From: Actinomycetota bacterium
GTDB lineage: Bacteria > Actinomycetota > Actinomycetes > Streptosporangiales > Streptosporangiaceae
Assembly (NCBI GenBank): GCA_027313705.1
Contig: DAHVDE010000009.1
Coordinates: 1-45,218 of the forward strand
Length of the DNA: 45,218 bases
Direction of reading: 5' to 3'
Of this stretch, positions 24,964 to 33,897 are shown one piece after another. Position 1 is the stretch's first letter; every line of letters starts with the position of its first letter. The translations under genes and the position numbers were made by a program. Under the pieces are notes generated by a model. That model did no database searches and was not told the DNA's origin. It worked only from the letters and a program-made list of their open reading frames with translations.

Positions 24964-25878
24964 TTACTCCGCGTTACGACGTGAGAACCCAATGATGATC
25001 CGCCCGGCGATTATCAGGAGCAGCACGAAGGCGAGCAGCAGCAGAGCGGCATCGTAGGACAGGATGTTCGCGCTCTCGATAGGCTGGTTGTTCGGCGAGA
25101 ACTCCCATACCGGGTACGTAAGGTAACCGACGGGTGAATGGATCAGGGCTGCCGATGGATTGGCATCTGACCAGCCTGCGGTATAAAGCAGCGGCGCGGT
25201 CTCGCCGGCCGAGATGGCGATGGCTACGAGCACTCCTGTGACGATGCCTGGCGTCGCGGTCTTGAGAACGATCCTGCGCAATGCCCAGGTCGGTGGGATT
25301 CCGAGCGCTTCCGCACCTTCGCGGTAGGCGGTCGGCACCTGCCCGATGGCCGTCTCTGTTGCCTTCGTCATGTAGGGGATGGTCAGCACCGACACCACGA
25401 GGACGGCGGCGAGCAGCGAGAATTTCCAGTTAAGCCCGACGACCAGGGCTACCAGGCCCACGTAGCCGAGCACCACCGAAGGTATGCCAGCGAGAACTTC
25501 GTATCCGCCGCGCAGCAGTGCCTGGCGCCTGCCCTGGGCGAATTCCGCAAGATACATTCCGGTGAGCAAGCTCACCGTGCCACCCACTATGACCACTCCG
25601 AAGGTAATGGCCAAGGTGCCGAGGATTGCGTTTTCCAGGCCGCCGGTAAGCTCGTTGGTAGTCGTCGTGAGAACGTTGAATTGAAAATGCGGAAGCGCGC
25701 GGCCGACGATGCCGAGCACCATCGAGATGAGCGGCACGATCACCAGGGCCAGGCACAAAAAACATAGCGCCCAGAAGACAGCGTTGGCGATCTTGCGCCG
25801 TGCGGGGACGACTGGCCAGGTCCAGGATTGCTGGCCCTCTGGCGAGCGCCGGCCGCTGATAGATGACGTACTGCTCAT
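24964..25878 (-). CDS. pstA: phosphate ABC transporter permease PstA
   Basis: This 304-aa permease has about six membrane helices ([20 protein letters not shown] first) and the BPD_transp_1 coupling motif [20 protein letters not shown] (EAA loop) that contacts PstB, plus [16 protein letters not shown] typical of PstA. With PstC it forms the inner-membrane channel for phosphate. It follows pstC by 27 bp and ends the pst operon; no convincing terminator was identified in the 98 bp before the GntR-like gene. Confidence 0.95.
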   Translation of the reverse strand: MSSTSSISGRRSPEGQQSWTWPVVPARRKIANAVFWALCFLCLALVIVPLISMVLGIVGRALPHFQFNVLTTTTNELTGGLENAILGTLAITFGVVIVGGTVSLLTGMYLAEFAQGRRQALLRGGYEVLAGIPSVVLGYVGLVALVVGLNWKFSLLAAVLVVSVLTIPYMTKATETAIGQVPTAYREGAEALGIPPTWALRRIVLKTATPGIVTGVLVAIAISAGETAPLLYTAGWSDANPSAALIHSPVGYLTYPVWEFSPNNQPIESANILSYDAALLLLAFVLLLIIAGRIIIGFSRRNAE

Positions 25879-25905
25879 AGGTCGTTTACCTCCGCATGAG
25901 CCTTG

Positions 25906-26988
25906 TCACAGGCCGCGGCCGACAGGCAGTGCGGTGCCGGAAACGCGCCGCACAAGCAACCGCGCGAGGATATTGGTCGCCAGCGTGATCACCATCAGGA
26001 CCAGGCACAATTCCGCCAGCGAGCGCAGCGCGAATCCGGTGCCGTCCTGGAAGGCGCCGTCCACCGTCTGAACCACGGTCGCGGCGATCGTTGTCATCGT
26101 TCCGTAGATGTTGGTGGGAACCGAGCCGAGAGCCGCTCCGCAGGTCATCGCGACGGCCATGGTCTCGCCGAGCGCACGGCCAAGGCCAAGCACGACGGCA
26201 CCGATCACGCCGCCGCCGACCCAGGGCAAGGTGACTTTCCTGGCGGTCTCGAACTCCGACATTCCGAGCGCGATGGCGCCCTCTCTCGGCAGGATCGGTA
26301 CCTGGCGGATCAGGTCACGGGTCGTGGCGGCGATGATCGGGGTGACCATGAGGGCGAGCACCAGGCCAGAGGTCAGCATGCCCTGGCCATTACCTACTTC
26401 ACCGCGGAAATAGTTGAGCACCGGCACGTTCGGCATGTTGCGCGCGATGAACGGGGTGACGTCTCGCGCGATGAAAGGACCGAAAGTGACGCCGCCCCAC
26501 AGCCCGATGACCACGCTAGGAAGGCCGGCCAGCAATTCGAGGAAGGCGCCGACGATCGAGGACAGGCCCCTCGGCAAGCGCTCGACGATCACCAGGGCGG
26601 TGCCGAGCGACACGGGCACGGCGACAACGAGCGCGATCGCCGAGGATCCGAGCGTGCCGATGATCGAAGGAAGGGCACCGAACTGAGCGCCAGGCAGGTG
26701 CTCGACACCCCCGCTGCTTGTCGGGTTTCCGTACAGGTTGCCTATGGACCAGACCCGGCCAGTAAAAAATCCCCAGCCGTTGTAACCAATGGCCGGCCAC
26801 GCCTTGACACCGAGAATGATCAGGATAAAGACCAGCGCAGCGACGGGAATCAGCGCGCCTGCCGCGCCGGTCCACCTGATCACCGAACCGTCACGGAGTG
26901 ACGCTCTGAGCCAGTCGCTGACCCGCGGGGGGAGCGGGCTCGCGCCCGCCCCCCCGGCCGGCTTCAGCATGCTAGCCGAAGAGGTCAT
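25906..26988 (-). CDS. pstC: phosphate ABC transporter permease PstC
   Basis: The 360-aa permease has an N-terminal helix [20 protein letters not shown], the PstC-typical [13 protein letters not shown] periplasmic part, the EAA-type loop [20 protein letters not shown] and [19 protein letters not shown]. It pairs with PstA. The start follows pstS with a 6-bp gap, so translation is probably coupled to pstS. Length is within the normal PstC range. Confidence 0.95.
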   Translation of the reverse strand: MTSSASMLKPAGGAGASPLPPRVSDWLRASLRDGSVIRWTGAAGALIPVAALVFILIILGVKAWPAIGYNGWGFFTGRVWSIGNLYGNPTSSGGVEHLPGAQFGALPSIIGTLGSSAIALVVAVPVSLGTALVIVERLPRGLSSIVGAFLELLAGLPSVVIGLWGGVTFGPFIARDVTPFIARNMPNVPVLNYFRGEVGNGQGMLTSGLVLALMVTPIIAATTRDLIRQVPILPREGAIALGMSEFETARKVTLPWVGGGVIGAVVLGLGRALGETMAVAMTCGAALGSVPTNIYGTMTTIAATVVQTVDGAFQDGTGFALRSLAELCLVLMVITLATNILARLLVRRVSGTALPVGRGL

Positions 26989-26994
26989 ACCTGC

Positions 26995-28161
26995 TCACGC
27001 ACCGATCTTGGCGATCAGCGCATCGGACAACTGCACCACGCTGGCTGGCAGCGGCTGGAAGTTCACCGCGTCCAGGAAGCTCGCGGTCTGGCCCGTGGCC
27101 ACGTCCCAGTGCAGGAAGGCACGGATGTCCTCGGCAACGGTGCCGTTGGTCTGCTTGGTGTTCACGATGGCGTACTCGTAGTTGATGATCGGGTAACCGG
27201 CCGCAGCGGGTCCGTTGATCATCGAGATCGTCTCGTTGGCCGGCGTCTTGGCGATGAAGCCCGCGGCACCGGCGGCGATCGTCGCGGCCGTCGGCAGAAC
27301 GAACTTGCCCGCGCCGTTCTTGACTTCCGCCTGGCCGAGTCCGGCCTTCTCGGTCTGCGTCTCGTAGCTGACGCCGATGTAGGCAATGCAGCCCTTGGTT
27401 GCCGCGCAGCCGGCCACCATGCCGCCGTTGCCCTGCTCGCCGAGGGCGCCGGGAACCGCAGGGAAGGTGGCCGCGGTGCTGACGTTGGTCACCGGCCAGG
27501 CCGACGGGTCCTGAGCGTCCATGTAGGAGGTAAACAGGAACGTGTCACCCGAGCCGTCCGCGCGGTGCAAAGTGACGATCTTCATGTTCGGCAGGGAGAC
27601 ACCGGGGTTGAGAGCCTTGATCGCGGGGTCATTCCAGCTCGTGATCTTGCCGGTGTACATCTCGGCGAGCAAGGTGCCGTCGAGCTTGAGGTTCTTGATG
27701 CCAGGCAGGTTGTAGCTGATCTCCTGGGCCGAGATCGCCAGCGCGATGTTTTCCAGCGTCGGCACCGTCGCCTTCTCCGCGGACGACAGATAGGCGTCGG
27801 AGGCGCCGATGTCAACCGTGCCCGTGGTGGCGTCGGCGATGCCGACCCCGGAACCGGTCGGGCCTGTGGTGATCGTGACAAGCGGGAGCTTGTCAGCCGG
27901 CGGCTGGGTATACAGCGACTGGTACTTCTGCGCCCATGCGCTGATCAGCGGGAACAGCAGCGTGCTACCGGTTTCGGAAATTGATTCCGGCGCCTTAGCG
28001 GGAGAGCTTGGCAGGGCAGGGCCCACCATCGCGGCGGTTTTCGACGATGATGACGACCCTGACGATCCTGACGATGTCGTTGACGAACTGCTGCAGGCGG
28101 CCGCGAGTACAGCCAGCGGAACCATGGCAGCCGCTGCAGCCAAGCGGGATCGGTTGGTCAC
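26995..28161 (-). CDS. pstS: phosphate-binding lipoprotein PstS
   Basis: PstS is the extracytoplasmic phosphate receptor. The 388-aa precursor has a lipoprotein signal peptide ending in lipobox LAAAC (Cys near residue 23), followed by a Ser-rich linker. Phosphate-binding regions are visible: ETGSTLLFPLISAWAQKYQS, TTGPTGSGVGIADATTGTVD and TLHRADGSGDTFLFTSYM. GTG 28161 follows AAAGGAG at about 9-bp spacing, one of the best ribosome-binding sites here, consistent with high expression. It has a 136-bp upstream region with four hairpins, separating it from pstB. Confidence 0.95.
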   Translation of the reverse strand: MTNRSRLAAAAAMVPLAVLAAACSSSSTTSSGSSGSSSSSKTAAMVGPALPSSPAKAPESISETGSTLLFPLISAWAQKYQSLYTQPPADKLPLVTITTGPTGSGVGIADATTGTVDIGASDAYLSSAEKATVPTLENIALAISAQEISYNLPGIKNLKLDGTLLAEMYTGKITSWNDPAIKALNPGVSLPNMKIVTLHRADGSGDTFLFTSYMDAQDPSAWPVTNVSTAATFPAVPGALGEQGNGGMVAGCAATKGCIAYIGVSYETQTEKAGLGQAEVKNGAGKFVLPTAATIAAGAAGFIAKTPANETISMINGPAAAGYPIINYEYAIVNTKQTNGTVAEDIRAFLHWDVATGQTASFLDAVNFQPLPASVVQLSDALIAKIGA

Positions 28162-28183
28162 CGGGGAATACTCCTTTACTCAT

Positions 28184-28288
28184 GCATGCTTACGCATGCG
28201 CTACACGGCTCGCACGTAAGTGCGACAGGCACCGCGCTATCGCGCGGTTCTTGCGCCCGCCGCGGTCAGATGAGCCTGCCGCGGCGGG
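28184..28288. promoter_or_regulatory. four successive inverted repeats between pstB and pstS
   Basis: In 105 bp there are GCATGC-ttac-GCATGC (28184-28199), CGCAC-gtaa-GTGCG (28211-28224), CCGCGC-tatc-GCGCGG (28232-28247) and a 10-bp-stem hairpin CCCGCCGCGG/CCGCGGCGGG with 13-base loop (28256-28288). On the minus strand the last one comes directly after the pstB stop and is a likely terminator or mRNA-processing boundary. The two nearest pstS share a TTAC/GTAA centre and may be operators. No classical PHO box was identified here. Confidence 0.55.
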
Positions 28289-28297
28289 TGGTCTTGG

Positions 28298-29158
28298 TTA
28301 ACCGAAGTGCCCGCTGACGTACTGGGCCGTCTCGTCCTGCGCCGGATCCTCGAAGATCTGCTTGGTCGGGCCGGCCTCCACCAGCCTGCCCTTGTTCAAG
28401 AACATGGTCTGGTCAGAGACCCGCACCGCCTGCGCCAGGTTGTGCGTGACGATCACGACGGTGATCTTCGGCACGAGCTTCTTGATCAGCGCTTCGATGG
28501 ACGCGGTCGCGACCGGATCCAGCGAGGACGTGGGTTCGTCGAGCAGCAGGACCTCTGGATCGATCGCCAGCGCCCTGGCCAGGCACAGCAACTGCTGCTG
28601 GCCACCTGACAGCCGGAAGGGCGAGTCCTTGAGGCGCTCCGATACCGCATCCCACAAGCCGACCTCGGCCAGGCGCTGCTCGGCGATCGCGCGCATGCCT
28701 GAGCGGCTGGCCATTCGGTGTGCTTTGACTCCGGAGACTACGTTGTCGAGTATCGACATGGGGAACGGGTTCGGCCGCTGGAAGAGCATTCCCACCCGCC
28801 GGCGAAGGGACATCAGGTCGACCCTGGAGTCCCAGATGCTCACGTCGTCGAGCAGCACGTCGCCGGTGTGCCGGTAGCCGGAGACCTTGTCGTTCATCCG
28901 GTTGAAGGTACGCAGCAGCGTTGTCTTGCCCGAACCAGTAGCGCCAATCAGCGCGGTGATGCCGCCGCGCTTGATCTCTACGGTGATGTTGTTCAGAATT
29001 GTCCGCTGGCCGAAGCCGAGGCTCAGGTCGGTGGTGCGGAACGACGCGGCGCGAAGGTCGTCGCTGACGGTCGCCGTTGCCGGAGTCTTGCCCACCGCGG
29101 TTGCCAAAGGCTCAGGCCTGCTCCCGGGTTGCTTGTCCTGCCCGGCCTCAAGTGACAT
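28298..29158 (-). CDS. pstB: phosphate ABC transporter ATP-binding protein PstB
   Basis: The 286-aa ATPase has Walker A GATGSGKTTLLRTFNRMND, Q-loop LFQRPNPFPMSILDNV (PstB-specific NPFPMS), signature LSGGQQQLLCLARALA, Walker B LLLDEPTSSLDP and switch His in VTHNLAQA. It drives PstSCA phosphate import. ATG 29158 follows GGAG at 6-bp spacing. The N-terminal 40 residues are a non-conserved Ala/Pro/Thr-rich extension. It is transcribed first, unlike the common pstSCAB order. Confidence 0.96.
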   Translation of the reverse strand: MSLEAGQDKQPGSRPEPLATAVGKTPATATVSDDLRAASFRTTDLSLGFGQRTILNNITVEIKRGGITALIGATGSGKTTLLRTFNRMNDKVSGYRHTGDVLLDDVSIWDSRVDLMSLRRRVGMLFQRPNPFPMSILDNVVSGVKAHRMASRSGMRAIAEQRLAEVGLWDAVSERLKDSPFRLSGGQQQLLCLARALAIDPEVLLLDEPTSSLDPVATASIEALIKKLVPKITVVIVTHNLAQAVRVSDQTMFLNKGRLVEAGPTKQIFEDPAQDETAQYVSGHFG

Positions 29159-29447
29159 CGACTCTCCACGTTGTTGGCGTCCGCCGCGTTGCGGTCACGT
29201 GTGGCACGCTGATGCTTTTTGTAGTCGACCAAGATGACTAGTAGCTGAACAGGAGGTTTGCGACAAGCGTCCAGTACTGAACGGCTTAAATGAACTGAAT
29301 CAGTCGGCTATCGCGAGCTCCACCTCGGCGATCTTGCCGGTCTTTGCCGACACCCCCACCCCCCACCCCCATGCGCAACCCCTACTCCGCCGCAACGCGG
29401 GCACTATGGCGCCTAGCTTGTGACATCGTGGGGGATCGGGCTGAGGG
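29159..29447. promoter_or_regulatory. pstB upstream region with PHO-box-like unit and G-rich tract
   Basis: On the minus strand GTTCA occurs at 29295-29291, 29282-29278 and 29250-29246. The first, GTTCATTTAAG, fits ten of eleven positions of the Streptomyces PHO box unit as I remember it (G[GT]TCAYYYR[GC]G), but the copies are 13 and 32 bp apart rather than 11, so PhoP control is only suggested. Positions 29351-29372 give a minus-strand tract of G5, G6 and G5 separated by single T. A 17-codon minus-strand frame (GTG 29353 to TGA 29300) reads MSAKTGKIAEVELAIAD; it may be a gene remnant or chance. Confidence 0.45.
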
Positions 29448-30140
29448 CTAGCTGGCGGGGATCCGGGCTAGCAGCCGGCCGGCTGAGGTTAGCGTGAAGC
29501 CGGCGAGGCTCGCCGTCGCTATGTCCGACCGCGTCGGGTACCACAGGCCGCCGCTGTACGGCCCGACCAGCCAGCCGCCGGCCAGCACCGCACGCCCGCC
29601 CTTCGTGGTGACCCAGAACTTGCAGTCCGTCCACTCGGGCAGGCCGCGGACCCGAACCCACATCTCGGTTCCCCAGCGGGACCGGCCATAGCGCACGGTC
29701 ACTTCGAGCTTTCCTCGATGCGCCTGCACGACGTCGACCGGAGTTGACGCCGCCTGCCTGGCCGGCTGCCAGGCGGCGGCAGCAGCGGCGGCTCCCCCGC
29801 CAAGTGCCACCAGGATGGCGGCAGCAGCGGCGATCATGCCTCGTACCCGCTTTGACCGCCGCCGCGCTCCGACCTCGGCGAGCAGCAATGAGAGCACGCC
29901 AGGCGCCGGGTCTTCGGCAACATCCACGTCGAGGTAGTCAGGGTGCGCGATCTGCTCTGCCTCGGATACCGGTATCCGGTGCAGCAAGGCGGGCAGCGCT
30001 GCGAGCCCGGCGAGTTCCTCTTTGCAGTCGTGGCACTGGTTCAGGTGAATCTCAAGCTCGGCGCGCTCGCGCGGCTCAACGGCCCCGACCACGTACACGC
30101 CAAGCAGTGCGCGGAAGTCACGGCACTGCGGCCCACTCAT
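29448..30140 (-). CDS. zinc-binding transmembrane anti-sigma factor
   Basis: The 230-aa product has an N-terminal anti-sigma zinc domain with H-x3-C-x2-C (HLNQCHDC, near residues 32-39) and an upstream Cys in QCRDF, a single hydrophobic helix MIAAAAAILVALGGGAAAAA (about 100-122) and an extracytoplasmic C-terminal domain with VDVVQAHRGKLEVTVRYGRS. It overlaps the sigma factor stop as ATGA (30137-30140), the usual coupling of cognate pairs. It should hold the sigma factor at the membrane until a cell-surface or redox signal releases it. Confidence 0.9.
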   Translation of the reverse strand: MSGPQCRDFRALLGVYVVGAVEPRERAELEIHLNQCHDCKEELAGLAALPALLHRIPVSEAEQIAHPDYLDVDVAEDPAPGVLSLLLAEVGARRRSKRVRGMIAAAAAILVALGGGAAAAAAAWQPARQAASTPVDVVQAHRGKLEVTVRYGRSRWGTEMWVRVRGLPEWTDCKFWVTTKGGRAVLAGGWLVGPYSGGLWYPTRSDIATASLAGFTLTSAGRLLARIPAS

Positions 30141-30700
30141 GGCGCAAGCCCCCGTTCTTCAAGTGCCAGCTTCAGCGCACGCAATGCGTAGAATGTACGC
30201 GATTTCACCGTTCCTGCCGGCACTCCAAGCACCGCCGCCGCTTCCGCTACCGATCTTCCGCGGTAATAGGTCTCCAGCAGCACCGTCCGGTGCTCAAGTC
30301 GCAGCGAACGCAGTGCGCCGGCCACTGCCCAGGTTTCAAGCGCCCGGTCGGCCGTGTCAGGCACGGCGGTAAGCGAAAGCGCCGCCTCGCCGACCTCGTG
30401 CGGCCTGGCCTGGCGTGCCCGGTGCGCGTCGACGGCCAGGTTCCGCGCCACCGCGAACAGCCAGGGTCGTGCCGGGCGGTCGACGATCGCGTCGGGGTGC
30501 AGCCACGCCCGCAGCAAGGTCTCCTGCACTATGTCCTCGGCCCGCTGCCGGTCTCCGCTGGTCAGCCGCAGCGCGTAGCGCAAAAGCGGGCCGGCGTGGT
30601 CGCTGTAGAGCGCGCGGACGAGTTCGTCGTCTGTTACCTGCGCTGGACGGTCCACGTCATCTACACGATAACCGAGCGAACCGGGTTCATCCTCCGGCAA
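30137..30700 (-). CDS. ECF RNA polymerase sigma factor
   Basis: The 187-aa protein has sigma region 2 (LYSDHAGPLLRYALRLTSGD, then AEDIVQETLLRAW and RPWLFAVARNLAVDAHRARQ) and region 4 with an HTH (LRLEHRTVLLETYYRGRSVA then EAAAVLGVPAGTVKSRTFYA). It resembles the SigK/SigL-like ECF groups that pair with zinc anti-sigma factors. The start is uncertain: TTG 30700 gives the full frame but has no placed ribosome-binding site; GTG 30655 is an alternative. It overlaps the end of the moaD-like gene by 14 bases at the TTG start. Confidence 0.92.
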   Translation of the reverse strand: MPEDEPGSLGYRVDDVDRPAQVTDDELVRALYSDHAGPLLRYALRLTSGDRQRAEDIVQETLLRAWLHPDAIVDRPARPWLFAVARNLAVDAHRARQARPHEVGEAALSLTAVPDTADRALETWAVAGALRSLRLEHRTVLLETYYRGRSVAEAAAVLGVPAGTVKSRTFYALRALKLALEERGLAP

Positions 30701-30956
30701 ATGGCGGCAGGACCTCGATCACCGCATCGTCGGCTAGCAGGACCGTGTCGTGCGCCCGCCGGCCGGCCGGCTCGCCGTTGATCAAGAAGGAAGACCTGGC
30801 CAGAACGGGGCGCAGCCGTTCGGCCGCTCCGCCAGCGGCCGGCTGATGGCCGGCGGCGGCCAGCGCCTCGGCGAGCGTCAGCGCCTCGACTTTCTCTTCG
30901 GCCAGGCCGGCCGCGTCCTTCGCCGCCGCCCAGTACCGCAAGGTCACGATGGGCAT
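30687..30956 (-). CDS. MoaD/ThiS-family sulfur carrier
   Basis: The 89-aa beta-grasp protein begins MPIVTLRYWAAAKDAAGLAE and ends in the VLPPFAGG tail, whose terminal Gly-Gly is thiocarboxylated in MoaD for sulfur transfer to molybdopterin precursor. FLINGEPAGRRAHDTVLLAD is the typical core. No MoaE or other molybdenum cofactor genes are in the window, so a ThiS-like or other sulfur-carrier role remains possible. It is divergent from glnR, with 71 bp between. Confidence 0.88.
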   Translation of the reverse strand: MPIVTLRYWAAAKDAAGLAEEKVEALTLAEALAAAGHQPAAGGAAERLRPVLARSSFLINGEPAGRRAHDTVLLADDAVIEVLPPFAGG

Positions 30957-31027
30957 GTCAGCTATCCTCGCATAGTGGCCGGCGCTGAAGCAGGCGGCAA
31001 GGGCCGCGGGACCGGAGGTGGCGGCTG

Positions 31028-31867
31028 GTGAGCAAAGTGCTGTTGCTCACCGGCACGCGCGAGTCCGCTGCCGAGATACTGCCATCGCTCAGCTTGCTCG
31101 ACCATGTCGTGACCGTGGCCGCCGCTTCGGCCGATCCGATGCTGGCCAGGGCAAGTATCCGGAGCCGGCAGGCCGGCTCGGCCGCCCCCGACGTCCTCTT
31201 GGTCGATGCCAGGCACCATCTGGTGCGCGCCAAGGAACTCGCCGGCCAGCTGACCGGAGCGAACCTCCCGGTGCTCGCCGTGATCAGCGAGGGCGCCTGG
31301 GCCGCGATAACCCCGGAATGGGGCGTGGACGACGTGGTACTGCACACGGCGGGACCCGGCGAGGTCGAGGCCAGGATCAGGCTGGCCATCGGGCGCGCCG
31401 CCGCAGGCCCGGTGATCGCCCAGTCGGCCGAGGTGCGCTCGGGTGAGCTAGTGATCGACGAGACTACCTATTCCGCCAAGATCAGCGGCGTGCCGCTCGA
31501 CCTCACTTTCAAGGAATTCGAGCTACTCAAGTTCCTTGCCCAGCACCCCAAGCGCGTCTTCACCAGATCCCAGTTGCTGCAAGAAGTCTGGGGTTATGAC
31601 TACTTCGGCGGAACCAGAACGGTAGACGTGCACGTGCGCAGGCTGCGGGCCAAGCTCGGGTCTGAGAACGAGGCACTGATCGGCACGGTAAGAAACGTCG
31701 GCTACAAGTTCGTGCCCGCTAAATCGGAGAGCCGCCAGAAAGCACCGGCGACTCAGCCTGACGGCCAGCACGCAAACACCGCCGGCGAGCAGGAACAAGG
31801 CCAGGCGGACGGCAGGAAGCCAGCGGCGAAGGCAGGCAGGCAGGCAGGCGAAGGCGGGACCCGATGA
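31028..31867 (+). CDS. glnR: orphan OmpR/PhoB-type regulator, GlnR-like
   Basis: The 279-aa protein has a receiver-like N-terminal domain ([19 protein letters not shown], with Asp in LLVDA at the position of GlnR's unphosphorylated Asp) and an OmpR-type winged helix ([51 protein letters not shown]). Position just upstream of mshD is the conserved location of GlnR, the nitrogen master regulator of actinomycetes (in Mycobacterium tuberculosis glnR and mshD are adjacent). GTG 31028 follows GGAGGTGG. The last 55 residues are a Gln/Ala/Lys-rich tail absent from many homologues. Another winged-helix orphan is possible. Confidence 0.8.
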   Translation: MSKVLLLTGTRESAAEILPSLSLLDHVVTVAAASADPMLARASIRSRQAGSAAPDVLLVDARHHLVRAKELAGQLTGANLPVLAVISEGAWAAITPEWGVDDVVLHTAGPGEVEARIRLAIGRAAAGPVIAQSAEVRSGELVIDETTYSAKISGVPLDLTFKEFELLKFLAQHPKRVFTRSQLLQEVWGYDYFGGTRTVDVHVRRLRAKLGSENEALIGTVRNVGYKFVPAKSESRQKAPATQPDGQHANTAGEQEQGQADGRKPAAKAGRQAGEGGTR

Positions 31868-32793
31868 GCCAGGCGAGCGACTTGCGGATCAAGGCACACT
31901 TGTCCGACGAGGAGGTGGCCGGCGCACTCATGCTGGTGGCGGCGGCGACCGACGAGGACGGGATCAGCCCGCTATCGGAGCACGTACTGCTGCACCTGCG
32001 CTATGGCGGTGACCCGCTGGCCAGGAGTTTCCTGCTTTACCTCGATGGCGAACTGGCCGGTTACGCCCACGTCGACCCGACCGACCCGGTTCAGGGACCG
32101 AGCGCCGAACTCGTCGTGCACCCGCGCCTTCGCCGTCATGGCCTCGGCCTCGAACTGCTGACGGCGGTAGCAGCGCAGGCGAACGGCAGCCCGCTGCGGC
32201 TATGGGCCCATGGCGACCTGCCAGGCGCGGCGAGACTCGCGCGACGCGCCGGCTACGCGCGGGTCAGGGCATTGTGGCAGATGCGCAGGTCGCTTCAGAC
32301 CAGGATCGGGCAGCCGAGGTTCGCCGAGGGCGTGACGGTCAGGACGTTCGTGCCAGGCCAGGACGAGGATGCCTGGACCGCGCTCAACCGGCGCGCGTTC
32401 GTCGGCCACCCGGAACAGGGCACCTGGACCAGGGCCGACCTCGACCTGCGAGAACGAGAGCCGTGGTTCGATCCTGACGGGTTCTTCCTCGCCGAGCGCG
32501 AAGGAAAACTGGCCGGATTCCACTGGACCAAGATCCACGGTGAAGACCTAGGACATGACGACGGCCACCACCATGAGCCAATCGGCGAGGTCTACGTGGT
32601 CGGCGTGGATCCGCGAGAGCGCGGCACCGGGCTAGGGCGGGCACTAACCATCACGGGCCTGCGGTACCTGCGGTCACGGGGACTCTTCCAGGTCATGCTC
32701 TACGTGGACGAGACGAACACGGCGGCGATCGGGCTCTACGAAGCGCTCGGGTTCAGCCACTGGGGCACAGACGTCATGTACGCGGCAGCGTGA
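31864..32793 (+). CDS. mshD: mycothiol synthase (tandem GNAT)
   Basis: MshD acetylates the cysteinyl amine of Cys-GlcN-Ins in the last step of mycothiol synthesis. The 309-aa protein has two GNAT domains: N-terminal with [20 protein letters not shown] and C-terminal with [20 protein letters not shown] and [20 protein letters not shown], the latter holding the active acetyl-CoA site. The segment [20 protein letters not shown] is a typical MshD feature. The start overlaps the glnR stop as ATGA (31864-31867), so both genes form one operon. Confidence 0.95.
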   Translation: MSQASDLRIKAHLSDEEVAGALMLVAAATDEDGISPLSEHVLLHLRYGGDPLARSFLLYLDGELAGYAHVDPTDPVQGPSAELVVHPRLRRHGLGLELLTAVAAQANGSPLRLWAHGDLPGAARLARRAGYARVRALWQMRRSLQTRIGQPRFAEGVTVRTFVPGQDEDAWTALNRRAFVGHPEQGTWTRADLDLREREPWFDPDGFFLAEREGKLAGFHWTKIHGEDLGHDDGHHHEPIGEVYVVGVDPRERGTGLGRALTITGLRYLRSRGLFQVMLYVDETNTAAIGLYEALGFSHWGTDVMYAAA

Positions 32794-32798
32794 GGGTG

Positions 32799-32963
32799 CT
32801 AATTTGCGGACGGGTCAAGCCTTGACAGACCGAGCACCATGTCGATTTCCTCGTCGGTCAGCGGCCGGTCGGCGGCGGCCACCGCGCTAAGCACGTCACC
32901 GTAGAGGTTGATCTCGTCGAGTGCGATGGCGTCATGGACGCGATCATCAAGGTCTTCTCGCAT
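32799..32963 (-). CDS. 54-aa acidic small protein
   Basis: ATG 32963 is preceded by GGAGGCGGGCT, a textbook ribosome-binding site, and opens a 54-codon frame with mostly GC-ending codons, ending at TAG 32799-32801, five bases from the convergent mshD stop. The product starts MREDLDDRVHDAIALDEINL and, after YGDVLSAVAAADR, has PLTDEEIDMVLGLSRLDPSAN. It is acidic and predicted helical. The pattern 'Glu/Asp-rich, LYGDV..A...ADRPLT.EEID..LG' recalls short actinomycete proteins of unknown function that I have seen near regulatory genes. No function is assigned. Confidence 0.75.
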   Translation of the reverse strand: MREDLDDRVHDAIALDEINLYGDVLSAVAAADRPLTDEEIDMVLGLSRLDPSAN

Positions 32964-33063
32964 AGCCCGCCTCCGCCGCGAATCCGAACGCTTGCTGACC
33001 CGATTCAGGTAACCCTATGGGTCAGCACGCATGCCCCGCATGACCCATCAGGATCATTTCTTC

Positions 33064-33645
33064 TCACCCCTGCTGATGGTCCTGGCGATCAAGGCGCCAT
33101 CGCGCTTCCTGGTGACGTTTCGCACGTTCTACATAACTTTGCCAGGTATGCCGGATGCGCTCGTGGTCACCGTCGTTAAGTTCGCGCACGACGCGGCCAG
33201 GAACGCCGGCGAAGAGCACGCCCGCGGGGACGCTGGTTCCAGGGAGCACTACGGCGCCGGCCGCGATCAGCGATCCTGCCCCGATCACCGCGCCGCCGAG
33301 GACCACAGAGCCGATCCCGATCAGCGCGCCGGTGCCGACCGCGGCGCCGTGCACGGTGGCATGATGCCCCACGCTCACCCGGTCGGCGAGTACGGCAGGC
33401 TCGCCCGCGTCAACATGCAGGCAGCACAGGTCCTGGATGTTGCACTCGTCGCCGACGACGATCTCGTCGTCATCGGCGCGCAGCACGGTGCCGTACCAGA
33501 CGCTCGATGCCTGACCTATCCGCACGGAGCCGACCACGACCGCGCCAGGCGCGATCCAGGCAGCCGGGTGCACGACCGGGCCTTGCGTGCCGAGCGCCCC
33601 GATCAAGGGGCCTGCGGCACCGCTGCCATCTCGTCCAGTTCCCAC
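33064..33645 (-). CDS. gamma-class carbonic anhydrase-like hexapeptide-repeat protein
   Basis: The 193-aa product has a left-handed beta-helix built of hexapeptide repeats (AAWIAPGAVVVGSVRIGQAS onward) with the histidines CCLHVDAG and VGHHATVHG, matching the three zinc-ligating His of gamma carbonic anhydrases, and a C-terminal helix with VERAKRHQEA. Many family members (YrdA/PaaY type) show weak or no anhydrase activity. The start is uncertain: GTG 33645 gives the longest frame, TTG 33606 is also possible. A 100-bp gap separates it from the 54-aa gene. Confidence 0.88.
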   Translation of the reverse strand: MGTGRDGSGAAGPLIGALGTQGPVVHPAAWIAPGAVVVGSVRIGQASSVWYGTVLRADDDEIVVGDECNIQDLCCLHVDAGEPAVLADRVSVGHHATVHGAAVGTGALIGIGSVVLGGAVIGAGSLIAAGAVVLPGTSVPAGVLFAGVPGRVVRELNDGDHERIRHTWQSYVERAKRHQEARWRLDRQDHQQG

Positions 33646-33897
33646 CCGGCCATCATCTCAGATCCGCCGGTCAGGCAAATAGCGCCGATCCACCCGAACC
33701 ACAAATTAGGATAATTTGTTGTTTCGGTTGCGGTTAGGTACGGCTGCGGCAAGAGTCGTTGATTACATCTGCCTACGACGTCTGCGCGCGGAGTTGCCGC
33801 AGATAGTTGGCTTTGGAAGACCACTCGCAGGTCTGGCCGACGGGCCGGCTCAGGGCCGTCCGCGCCAGTGCCTGCCCGACCACCTGATAGGTGAGAC
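33646..33897. other. intergenic region, divergent promoters
   Basis: The 252-bp gap between the leftward gamma-carbonic-anhydrase gene and the rightward DivIVA-like gene holds an AT-rich patch at 33703-33726 (AAATTAGGATAATTTGTTG), rare in this GC-rich window and a good promoter candidate. No coding frame here is convincing. Confidence 0.4.

Noticed and set aside
29351-29372. G-quadruplex on the minus strand (G5-T-G6-T-G5)
   Set aside because: Only three G runs are present, so a standard four-tract quadruplex is not supported without a fourth run further away.
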